NCBI GenBank assembly: GCA_023053575.1
Contig: JAKZAP010000014.1
Location: 310,001-374,000, forward strand
From: Branchinecta lynchi
Lineage: Eukaryota > Arthropoda > Branchiopoda > Anostraca > Branchinectidae
Reading direction: 5' to 3'
Length of the DNA: 64,000 nt
Positions 55,852 to 64,000 of the stretch are shown one piece after another. Position 1 is the first letter of the stretch, and every line of letters begins with the position of its first letter. The translations under genes and the position numbers were made by a program. The notes below the pieces were generated by a model. It worked only from the letters and a program-made list of their open reading frames with translations. It made no database searches and had not been told where the DNA came from.

Positions 55852-56160
55852 CCACAAATCCCTGATTTTTGGATCCCCTATGCCAAACGTTGAAAATATC
55901 TAGCATTTGGCATAGCATATGCCTAGCGCTGGATACCCTATGCCAAACGCTGGATACCTGTTGGTAACCTAACCTTGACGTACGTCAGTATAAAGAAGTT
56001 CTGACTGGTTGATCTTTTAGCTTCACTCAAATCATCAATATTTTACTTTGTTACAGTATCCAGCACCTGGCATAGTGTATCCAGCCTTAGGCATAGGGTA
56101 TACTAAACGCGAGACATATCCAGCGTTTGGCATAGGGTATCCAAAAATCAGGGTTTGTGG
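55852..56160. mobile_element. 309-bp TIR element with repeated GGATACCCTATGCCAAACGC
   Basis: Ends CCACAAATCCCTGATTTTTG and the complement of CCACAAACCCTGATTTTTGG. The word GGATACCCTATGCCAAACGC or its complement recurs about seven times inside. No TSD resolved. Confidence 0.75.
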
Positions 56161-56566
56161 CTGACTGAATCAGTATACAGTATTGATATCGATATTTTGT
56201 ACCATGCAGGTACCATGTTTAGCTGATTGTAGATTTTCACCAAATTTTAGGAGCAAAATTTTTGTAAAAAAGCATCTTGCATTGACCCAACTTCTAATAA
56301 ATAAAAACTGCATTATTGATGCACTGATACTAATGATTGTTTGCATGTAACATACATATTTTAATGTAATATAAACACATAACATTCCTGTGTAGTCAGT
56401 GGCTATGTCAAAGACAGGGTTGCACTACTTGGCTATTATTTGCTCATATTTAATTCAAAAAAATAATGGAAAAGCCACCATTATAGCCAATCTGGATATG
56501 GCAAGGATACAGGCCCTTCTGGTTTTCATAATGCCTTGTTGCTTGAGAACAATAACCTATTGATTT
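56161..56566. other. Unassigned intergenic sequence
   Basis: No feature recognised. The LINE that follows starts abruptly near 56567. Confidence 0.4.
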
Positions 56567-57830
56567 TATTTTAAAAAATTTGGACGACCCTAATAAGTGG
56601 ATTAACTTAATAACCATAGATTTTAGAAAAGGTTTTGATCTCATTAATCATACAATTTTGATTAAGAGACTTATCGAAAAGTTCAAGGTCAGTCCTTTTA
56701 TTGTAAATATTTTAGTTGGATTTTTGAAGAATAGAAAACAAACAACGAAGTACAAAAACGTGTTCTCTGAACTATCGGATATTTTCTGTGGTGTTCCGCA
56801 GGGAACTTTACTTGGACCTATCCTGTTCCTTGTCATGATGAATGACATAGCGCAAGAGCACCCGGATCGCTGGAAATTTGTGGATGATTTAAGCTTAACC
56901 GAAGTATGCTACAGAAATATTAAAAGCAAAGCTGTAGGCATAATAGAAGACATTAAAGATGAAGCCAGGTTGTTGGACATGCAGGTAAACGAAGACAAAA
57001 GTGCAATTTTAACCTTTTCCTTCCTCAAAACTAGCATTTCCTTTGAAGAAATACTGCCATCTGGTTTACAGGTACAGAAGCTAAAGCTCCTTGGTGTAAC
57101 TATCACGTCTGATCTTAAATGGGAGGACAACACCAACGTAATGCTAAAGCGTGCAAACGCTGGTCTACAGCTGTTAAAACTTCTGGCTAAGTTCCAAGTA
57201 CCTAATTCCCATCTTGTCCGAATTTACGTTTCTTTCATTCGATCCACTTTGGAATACGCGGCTGCTGTTTGGCACTTTGCCCTTACTGCCGAACAGTCAC
57301 AACAAATAGAAAGAATACAGAAACGTGCACTCCTAATAATAAGTCGTGAGCCCAAAGTTCCCTATTCTGCTCTCTTAAAAAAGTTTAAGATGGAAACCCT
57401 TGAGAGTCGGAGACTGCGGCTGAGCTTAGCGGTTGGTCATAAGCTCCTCCACCATCCTGTTCTATTCGATATCCTTCCCCCTCCTTATGAAAACACAAGA
57501 AACCGACAGGAGAGGGTCGCAAGTTCAAAGGTTCCAAAGTTATCCCCCGTACCTGTAACACATACGCGGTACCAAAAAAGCTTCGTTCCGAGTTTCACCA
57601 AAATTTATAATGATGGTGGTAGCTGTCTGTAATATTATCCCAACGTCCGTGTTCTGTTTTTGGTTTTTATTTATATATTATAATAGGTCTGTGATGACGA
57701 ATTGATGATTATTGTATATACTATAAAATGTGCATTATACGACGTAATAAATTGACGTAATACCCAAATTTGGCATTGCCATGATAGTGGTTTTTTGAAA
57801 TAAATTCGTTACTTACTTACTTACCTATTC
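56567..57830 (+). pseudogene. 5'-truncated LINE reverse transcriptase, long open frame, with tail
   Basis: From ILKNLDDPNKW onward, about 350 codons are open to the stop at 57632. RT blocks: [53 protein letters not shown] (FVDD box), LKLLGVTITSDLKW, TLEYAAAVWHFALT, RIQKRALLIISREP, and the C-terminal block RYQKSFVPSFTKIYND. It belongs to the same clade as 19331-24030 but is well diverged. The RT is cut before its first motifs, so it is inactive. The 3' UTR ends AATAAATTCGTTACTTACTT plus a (TTAC)n tail. Confidence 0.88.
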
Positions 57831-57922
57831 ATTAAAATGTCATATAAGGTTAGAGATAAAATCTTGGGTTGAAAGGTGATCAGAACGCCACTAATGCTTC
57901 CCTGCTGTTTAGCTCAACGAGA
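57831..57922 (+). promoter_or_regulatory. Short leader between a LINE tail and the ZRANB2 ATG, with a possible 5'-UTR splice acceptor
   Basis: Only about 92 bp separates the (TTAC)n tail of a truncated LINE from the ATG. CCCTGCTGTTTAG ending at 57912 resembles a 3' splice site. No TATA box stands out. Either the promoter lies upstream of the LINE with a spliced leader, or the LINE 3' end forms part of the promoter or leader. Confidence 0.4.
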
Positions 57923-57969
57923 ATGTCAAGTCTAAGAGAAGATGGGGACTGGCCATGTGAAGATGAAAA
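57923..57969 (+). CDS. ZRANB2: ZRANB2 exon with start codon
   Basis: It encodes MSSLREDGDWPCEDE plus two bases of the next codon. The donor is AA/GTAAGT. A pyrimidine-rich stretch ending TTTAG at 57912, ten bases before the ATG, looks like a 3' splice site, so this may be the second exon, with an upstream non-coding exon. Confidence 0.88.
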
Positions 57970-60900
57970 GTAAGTGGCAGCTAGTTTTGTATGGCTCCTG
58001 AAGTGAGCTAGCCTGAAATCATGCTCAAGTCGCATTTGCTAGTGAAAGCTGTGTTGCTTCTTGATATGTATTAGTGCTAGGCTAAATGCTGATGTTGACA
58101 GTGGAGAACCTTGTTTTCCAAGATTATTCTTTTAAGGTAAAGCCTTGGATGATCCTCTATCAAATCCCGTCCAGCTCTAGTTTTATAATTGCTTTAGAAA
58201 CAAAAGTTCAAAACCTGAAGTCTTGTCCATGTTATCTGGTACTGCATTATCTCTAGTAGTGCAGTAGGCTAGCTCTAAAGCATTGTCCTAATTGGTGTAA
58301 TAAGGTGTATTACCGCGTATAAGACTTATTACAGATTCCTCTTTTCCTCGGAGCACGCTGTAATAAGGTGAATAAGAAGAATAGACTAGCGTTCTATTCT
58401 GGCTTATGCAGGGCCAATCAGATCGCTTGGTTGGTTCGCCAGCGGGCCGAGGAGAGGCGCAGCGTCGTCAGGGTTGCCAAGGAAAGCACAACAGTTCTAC
58501 TTTGTTGGAAGCTAAAGAAACAACTTTTCTTAACAAAAACACGTTTTTGTTCTATTACGACGGCTTTTCGTCAGTTCGAGGACCAATGCTGTCCAACCGT
58601 TATTTTAATAGCTTTTTTACAGTATAATTTGCGTTATATTGTACTCGTGTACTTCAAGTAGTACCAAGAACCTTTTCGGATATTTTTCGAGCTCTAAAAA
58701 TATCTGAAAAGGTTCTTGGTACTACTTGAAGTACACGAATACAATATAACGCAAATTATACTGTAAAAAAGCTATTAAAATAACGGATGGACAGCATTGA
58801 TCCTCGAACTGAAGGAAAAGCCGTCGTAATAGAACAAAAACGTGTTTTTGTGAAGAAAAGTTGTTTCTTTAGAACAAAGTAGAACTTTACTGCTTCCCGT
58901 GGCAACTCTGACGGCGCTGCTCCTTCCTCGGCCCGCTGGCGAAACCAACCAAGCGATCTGATTGGCCCTGCATAAGCCAGAATAGAACGCTAGTCTATTC
59001 TCCTTATTCACCTTATTACAGCGCGCTCCGAGGAAAAGAGGAATCTGTAATAAGTCTTACACGCGGTATTACACCTTATTACACCTATTAGGACAATGCT
59101 TAATGAAACTCAGTATTGCAGAGATGGAACTACTCAGAGACCGTTGAATTTTATTTTATTTTTTTTTACTTTTGATGTTTGTTGACTATGCGTTGGGTAG
59201 TTTGGTTGTTTTTCGCATTGAAGAAAACTAAGCTTAGCTACTCAAAATTTGCCAATCATGTAGATGATTGTTTCTCTTAAAATTTCAGGAAAAGCAAAAA
59301 CATAAGAAAAATAAAAAGCTATTTTAAACAGATTTTCCTGAAATTTTAAGAGAAACAATCATCTACATGATTGGCAAATTTTGAGTAGCTAAGCTTAGTT
59401 TTCTTCAATGCGAAAAACAACCAAACTACTCAACACATAGTCAACAAACATCAAAAGTAAAAAAAATAAAAATAGAATAAAATTCAACAGTTTCTGAGTA
59501 GTTCCATCTCTGCAATACTGAGTTTCATTAGAACTAGCCTACTGCACTACTAGAGATAATGCAGTACCAGATAACATGGACAAGACTTCATACCTCAGAT
59601 TACGTTAAATTGCACTTCGGAGCAATAGTATGGCCCACAGACAGCTTACAGTGTTTTGTTTGCCATTCAGTGTCCACTCCACGGATACCACAGCATCTAC
59701 GGATGTACGTACTTCTCAGACAGATCGTTCCAAAGCGAAATGCCTCGCTTCCGGAAGAACTGACTTCGAGTTCTTGTTTTCTGTAATGGCTTTTGCAGGC
59801 TCTCGAGTGCCTGGCGTTGCAAGTGCATTATCGTGGAGCCAACATTTTCATAAAAAACTGTCAGAAAGTAAAAAATTCTACCGACTTCTAGAAACCTACA
59901 ATTTGAGCTTAATTATTAATTACAAAAGTTAAAATTATAGGCTGAAGTAAAAATAGTAGGTATTGCTAAAGGCCAGCACGGAATATAAAAAAAACAGCTA
60001 TCGTACTAGGTTTTCAGCTGCTTTCCATGCAAATTAATAGCTTTGGCTATTAATTTGGCTTAATATCAAATTAATAGCAAACCCGAAGATCCCAAGAATT
60101 CCTAGAAACATCGAAAACAAAATTCTTTTAAGTTCAAGTATTTCCAATATAGATTCTTGCTTGTAATGTTTCTGAAATCCCAAGCTTGGAACTGGCTAAA
60201 ATCCTTATGACAAGAACGTCTTTTCTGGATCCCCAATGAAGGTACGGCTACTGATAAAATAGTAGACACCAGTGATTCACTCGACTCTCTTCTTTCATTG
60301 CTTACAAAGCCGTTTTATGGAATTTATTTTTTAATTAAATTACTTTTCTGCTAAAATAAAGATACTTTTGCAGAAAAATAAAGAGCATGCGACGTAGCAG
60401 CGAAATTCGTAATTCACCTTTATGCCAATATGGCTAACCTTAAACATACGACGAAGACGGATAGTGTAACAAGGTGAAACATACGAAAGAGAACACGATT
60501 CACCGAGGCATGGGAGTAAGTCATGGCAACCAAAGCCTGACGGTTTCAGACGAAGATTTAGCTCATCTAAATAAAATGTATAGAAGTACGCAGACAATAC
60601 ACCTCCTTGAAGGACGATGAAACTCCTAGAGTCGAGAGATCGGGATGGGACTTGGGAGGAAAGAACAAGCATTAGCCGTAGAGAAAATATTGAAAAACAG
60701 GACCTGATCATGTCACAGTTGGGGGAGTTGGAGAAGGTTTTCGACAATTCCGGTGATCACGAGTTGGGGTACTTTCGAATGTGCTATGACCATGAAACTT
60801 GAAAGGCTGTGCTATGACCATGAAACTTGGCAGGCATGTCAGGGACTCTCTCAGATTGGCTTAAAAATAGTCCCTCCCCCGATCCGATCATCGTTGTCGA

Positions 60901-63167
60901 GGAATAGTTGTCAATGAGTGGAATAACCATTTCAGATTTGCTAGATCAAGCCCATTTTCTGTTGAAATGAGTATCGGGAGAGAGATCCAGCCTTGACAAC
61001 TGCAAACCGTATCTGACAAACATGCTAACTGTTCTTACACGTGCCATATGAGCTTTCAGCTCTTGTTTAATTATCCCGAGTTTTTTGCTAGGAGTCAATA
61101 GGTCTGGGAAAAAGCTTAAAACAGTCAAAGCTGTGGATAATTTGTTAAAAACAGAGCTTAGTTTTACAGTATTCAGACAATTTTGGAAATTGGAACATAA
61201 ATAGTAAATAGTGCAAAAGGACTTGTGATGGCTTCTTACCAGGCCCTTTCCTTGAATGCTAAATTGTGTGTTCTTTCATACATTGCTAATTTTTTTCAGG
61301 TGTGGAAACATGAATTTTGCAAGAAGAGACAGCTGCAATAGATGTGGCAAAGGTAATGGTAACAAGGTATAGTACTTTGAGACTATTGTTATTTTAGTCA
61401 GCATGTCTAGGGGTGAAAGGCTTAGGAAACGAAGGATAATCTCTGTAACGGTTAAAGTGGAGTCTCTTTTGGATTGGCAGTCCTTTAAACCTTAAGGTTT
61501 GACTGAAAAGCAAACATGTTTTTGATTTTGAAATACAGTGAACCGTTTTGACTCACCGAAGGGATTTTAAAAATGTTTTCACCCGGGGCAGAGTATGCGC
61601 TGCCTGTAGGGGCGTCACGACTGGGGGGGGGGGGGGGGGGGGGAGGGCCCCCAATATTGTCGGCCAGTCGGTAAAAATAACCGAGACGGGGCGAAGCGCC
61701 GCGATTTTTCGTTGAAACAGTTGATTTTTTTCGCGTTCGTATTTTGATGAATTTTATTTTAACCGTGAATTTTATAATAGTAGTGACACTTATGACGAAT
61801 TGTTTTTGTAATTGTCATTTTAATTCGCGTTCGTATTTTGATGAACTGTATTTTAAACTGTTAATTGTATATAAATCGTAGGTTACCATTGTAAATATAT
61901 CCCTTGGTTGATCTTTTTTATTTGTAATGACATGTCCAGCACTATTTTGTGTTCGTAAAAGATATTTATGGATAAATAAACCGAATTGTAATTGTAAAAA
62001 TTGTAAAATCAGACCATTTTTTTTTATTTTTTTTCTTGGAAACAGTCGTTTTTCTGCCAAAACAGTCGGTAAATACCTTCCCCCCCCCCCCCCAGCAAAT
62101 TTTGGCTAGTAAAGCCTCTGGCTGCCTGCACGACAACCACGAATTCACTCAGACGCAGAGAATTTGAATGTCAAGCTCTGGCTCAAACAGATATGGCCTA
62201 ATGACAAGTGTTTCGTCGTCACTTTCAATTTCCCAACTCGCTTTAATTTTCGTCACTGGAAGAATGAAAGTCTGTCATTGTGAGTTGTGAACAAAATCCA
62301 TTTTGGAAGCATTCCCCGGGTTCTTGCTGTTTCTGTACGCGGAGTCCGCGTGGAGTGCCTCCCTCTATTCTCGCCGTTCCTTTCGATTCCCCGAGGAGTC
62401 CTCGGGGAACGTCGAGAATACGCCTTTTATGTCGGGTCTTCATGTCTATTTAAGTGAATAGTCGCGTTTTTTATCGCGGTTTTGTCCGCCGTTGGCGTAG
62501 CCGGTTGCTTAATTTCCGTTTTCAAACGCTGCCGATGTTCCTTAATTAGGGTTTTACAACTTCGGCGATGATTGCCCAGTCGCCGTTTCAGGTAGATGTC
62601 GAAAAAGTAGCTAGCTCTCAAAGTTCGACGGTGAGAGTTTCAAGGGCAAAGAAACTGTGACCGGCGACCTAAAACGGTATGTAAAAGGAGGACTTTGAAT
62701 TAGAAGGTAACTTCATACATCGATCAAAAACGCAACTAACATATGATGGGTAACTACACTGTAAAACACAATCTTGCAGTATTTGCTACTGGGACTAATC
62801 TTGTCTCTACTGAGATAAGATTATATCTAATTCGGATTAATCTTATCCTAGTAGAGATATGATTAATCCCAGTAGCGAATTCTGCAGTTAACTTTAATCC
62901 TTACTCGGAGAAACTTTTACAGCGTAGACTGTTGTACCTCAGCTCTATTCTCTTAAACTGTAAAGGGCTTCAGCTGATCAAAGTCTGTGGCTGAATTGGT
63001 TGAAACGAGTGTGGTTTTGAATCTGGTTGTGTGTGTTTATATGTGCTCTACTTCACAGAGCGAAGTGATGCCAGTGCCCGGTTGAAGAAATTGGGGATAG
63101 AAATTGGTTCACAAGCAGCTGAGAAAAGCAAAGGACTCTTCAGCGCAGATGATTGGCAGTGCAGCAA
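57923..63167 (+). CDS. ZRANB2: ZRANB2-like RanBP2-type zinc-finger RNA-binding protein, N-terminal part (3 exons)
   Basis: Family knowledge: ZRANB2 is a nuclear SR-like splicing factor whose two RanBP2-type zinc fingers bind single-stranded GGU-containing RNA. Seen: three exons (57923-57969, 61300-61352, 63059-63167) join in phase to give 70 residues. Zinc finger 1 is W10-x-C12-x4-C17-x10-C28-x2-C31, reading CGNMNFARRDSCNRCGK, with the Asn, Phe, Arg-Arg and Asn of the RNA-binding face kept. Next come LGIEIGSQAAEKSKGLFSAD and DWQC, the linker and first Trp/Cys of finger 2. The donor after exon 3 (AA/GTAAGT) opens into finger 2, which must lie beyond 64000. All exons are too short to show up in ORF scans. 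The SR-rich tail expected for the family is not in the window. Confidence 0.92.
58216..59590. mobile_element. Palindromic element P2 (about 550 bp) with P1 inserted in its left arm
   Basis: The outer arms 58216-58278 (TGAAGTCTTGTCCATGTTAT..) and 59531-59590 are complementary. They join the inner palindrome 59101-59530, whose centre is near 59310. Without P1 this is one long hairpin with arms of about 270 bp. It lies in ZRANB2 intron 1. Confidence 0.82.
58279..59100. mobile_element. 822-bp palindrome P1, TAA target duplication
   Basis: Ends AGCATTGTCCTAATTGGTGT and its complement; the arms of about 400 bp meet around TTTTTCGAGCTCTAAAAA near 58690. TSD TAA at 58276-58278 and 59101-59103; the intact right arm of P2 reads CTAATGAAAC and shows the empty site. 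A TAA TSD fits PIF/Harbinger-type MITEs (inference). Confidence 0.85.
59591..60519. other. Unassigned ZRANB2 intron 1 sequence
   Basis: Nothing recognised. Confidence 0.4.
60520..60612 (-). pseudogene. LINE reverse transcriptase scrap
   Basis: The minus frame reads LQGGVLSAYFYTFYLDELNL then RLKPSGFGCH, matching the 49355-49568 segment of the broken LINE (VRQGG.LSA..YTFYVDELNLRLK). Only about 30 codons survive. Confidence 0.7.
60613..61075 (-). repeat. Family A copy, inverted
   Basis: The complement begins AACAAGAGCTGAAAGCTCAT, ATGGCACGTG (61075 downwards) and continues with A-type blocks (CATGGTCATAGCAC, AATTGTCG). It abuts the RT scrap at 60612. Confidence 0.6.
61076..61299. other. Unassigned end of ZRANB2 intron 1
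   Basis: No repeat recognised. The stretch ends in the pyrimidine tract of exon 2's acceptor. Confidence 0.4.
61300..61352 (+). CDS. ZRANB2: ZRANB2 exon encoding zinc finger 1
   Basis: This 53-nt micro-exon has the acceptor TTTTTTTCAG at 61299 and the donor G/GTAATG. It encodes K then CGNMNFARRDSCNRCGK, with three of the four zinc-binding Cys of finger 1. Confidence 0.93.
61490..61560. repeat. Left-end scrap of the TTTAACTGAAAAG family
   Basis: TTAAGGTTTGACTGAAAAGC and AAATACAGTGAACCG..GGGATTTT resemble the first 70 bp of 13112-13574. No right end. Confidence 0.5.
61607..62120. mobile_element. hAT-like D family, copy 1, with a LINE tail inside
   Basis: Ends TAGGGGCGTCACGACTGG and GGCTAGTAAAGCCTCTG; TSD GCTGCCTG at 61599-61606 and 62121-62128. 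A poly-G tract follows the left end and poly-C precedes the right end. 61735-62005 contains AT-rich sequence ending GATAAATAAACCGAATTGTA plus TTGTAA repeats, typical of a LINE 3' tail that landed inside. Confidence 0.85.
62288..62425. repeat. Right half of TIR element E, copy 3
   Basis: ACAAAATCCATTTTGGAAGC through GTCGAGAATACGCC matches the last 140 bp of 30920-31331. Confidence 0.8.
62748..62935. mobile_element. Small palindromic MITE
   Basis: Outer ends CTACACTGTAAAA / TTTTACAGCGTAG. Inner dyad: CTACTGGGACTAATCTTGTC against the complement of ATATGATTAATCCCAGTAG. It lies in ZRANB2 intron 2. Confidence 0.65.
63059..63167 (+). CDS. ZRANB2: ZRANB2 exon: linker and start of zinc finger 2
   Basis: The acceptor is CTTCACAG at 63058 and the donor AA/GTAAGT follows 63167. 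It encodes ERSDASARLKKLGIEIGSQA and then AEKSKGLFSADDWQCSK. The GLFSADDWQC block matches the start of ZRANB2 finger 2. Confidence 0.93.
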
Positions 63168-63380
63168 GTAAGTCGTTCGCGTCAGATTTTCAAGTGAAAA
63201 TATAATTTAGCTATGAATAGGATGTTACTGCAGTAGACCTACTTGCATTTTCTGGCTGAAAATTGCATGGTAACGATAAGCATATAGAAGTTGTGGGTAC
63301 AGTGATAATGGCATTGACACCGGGACACGCATGGTCATCGGAGCAGTACCGTATTATGATATCTATTCCGTAGTGACATT

Positions 63381-63730
63381 CAGGGGCGTCACGACTGGGG
63401 GGGGGAGGGGGGGACGCCCCCCCCCCCCCCAAAGCTATCGGCCAGTCGGTAAAAAATAACCTGGTCGCGCCGCGATTTTTCGTCGAAACAGTTGATTTTT
63501 TTCAAATTAACAGTCGGTTTTTGTGAAAATTGGTCGATTTTTCGTCAAAATAGTCGGTTTTTCTGAAAATCAGTGGATTTTTCTGAAAATCAGTCAATTT
63601 TTTTTCAAAACTGTTGCTTGTTGTTGGAAACAGTCATTTTTTCTGCAGAAACAGTCGGTAAAAATTACCAGCCAGTCGGTAAATGCCTCGTCCCCCCCCC
63701 CCCCCCATATTTTGGCTAGTGACGCCTCTG
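63381..63730. mobile_element. hAT-like D family, copy 2
   Basis: 350 bp. Ends CAGGGGCGTCACGACTGG and GGCTAGTGACGCCTCTG; TSD GTGACATT at 63373-63380 and 63731-63738. The interior is a run of CAGTCGGTTTTTCTGAAAAT-like repeats. Confidence 0.9.
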
Positions 63731-63902
63731 GTGACATTTACCAGGTCTGAACTATCACTTTTCCACAAAACTGTACGGATCGTAAAAGAACATGGGGACA
63801 ATTTACTCTTTGTGAGTTCAGGCTCGGGAGTCTCATTACTGGAATAAAACTGATCCGCCTCTTCTGAATGTTTTATAAGTAGTGAACTGAAAAACAAGAA
63901 TG

Positions 63903-63976
63903 CTCCTCAGCCGGGATTTGAACCCAGGACCCTCTGCTTAGAAGGCAGGCGCTCTTACCATTTGAGCTACCGAGGG
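63903..63976 (-). tRNA. Probable tRNA-Arg (anticodon TCT), or a close tRNA-derived copy
   Basis: Read on the minus strand: acceptor CCCTCGG/CTGAGGA, D stem GCTC/GAGC, anticodon stem with loop CTTCTAA (anticodon TCT), T stem CTGGG/CCCGG with loop TTCAAAT. The A box (TAGCTCAAATGGT) and B box (GGTTCAAATCC) fit RNA polymerase III promoters, and TTTTT lies about 12 nt downstream. Weak points are a C1-A72 mismatch and a C27-A43 mismatch at the end of the anticodon stem. It could be a decayed tRNA gene or a SINE head. Confidence 0.6.
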
Positions 63977-64000
63977 GCTTGTGAACAGAGTTCGCAAACC

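Overview
The window is nuclear DNA from an animal, most likely an invertebrate with long, repeat-filled introns. The evidence is two spliced metazoan genes with canonical GT-AG introns, several LINE (non-LTR) retrotransposon copies, and many non-autonomous DNA transposons with clean target-site duplications (TSDs). Nothing is organised like a bacterial genome. I cannot name the phylum from sequence alone.

Two host genes can be read exon by exon. (1) A procollagen galactosyltransferase (COLGALT/GLT25 family) occupies the minus strand from a start codon at 40452 down past the left edge. Eight coding exons (40268-40452, 30100-30319, 24458-24800, 18568-18687, 17545-17749, 10071-10203, 9613-9740, 425-625) join in phase and give about 511 residues; the C-terminus lies outside the window. 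(2) A ZRANB2-like RanBP2-type zinc-finger splicing factor starts on the plus strand at 57923. Its first coding exons are tiny (47, 53 and 109 nt: 57923-57969, 61300-61352, 63059-63167), and the gene continues past the right edge. The two genes point away from each other and are 17.5 kb apart. A probable tRNA-Arg(TCT) lies at 63903-63976 on the minus strand.

The rest is mostly repeats, layered inside the introns. In COLGALT, 0-9.6 kb holds LINE 3' ends, a transposase-derived element (5730-7121) and MITEs. Between 10.27 and 14.82 kb there is a four-level stack: a poly-A retroelement split by a hAT-like element, split by a second one, split by a third, each with an exact 8-bp TSD. At 18.7-24.0 kb there are two LINE copies; the larger has CCCH zinc fingers in ORF1 plus endonuclease and reverse transcriptase regions. 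At 24.9-30.1 kb, nearly all of intron 2 is a higher-order tandem array (about 0.8-kb units). At 32.6-38.6 kb there are arrays of three other repeat families.

Between the genes, 41.7-45.6 kb holds a hAT-like element inside an older repeat, plus tandem arrays. At 47.4-52.6 kb a LINE reverse transcriptase is broken by three separate insertions, one of which carries a fourth. At 52.6-56.2 kb there are satellite fragments, a poly-A retroelement and large inverted repeats. At 56.57-57.83 kb a 5'-truncated LINE ends about 95 bp before the ZRANB2 start codon. Intron 1 of ZRANB2 contains an 822-bp palindrome inserted into one arm of another palindrome, and intron 2 holds a hAT-like element. A second, shorter copy of that element lies in intron 3.

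No LTR retrotransposon, CRISPR array, rRNA or prokaryotic operon was seen.
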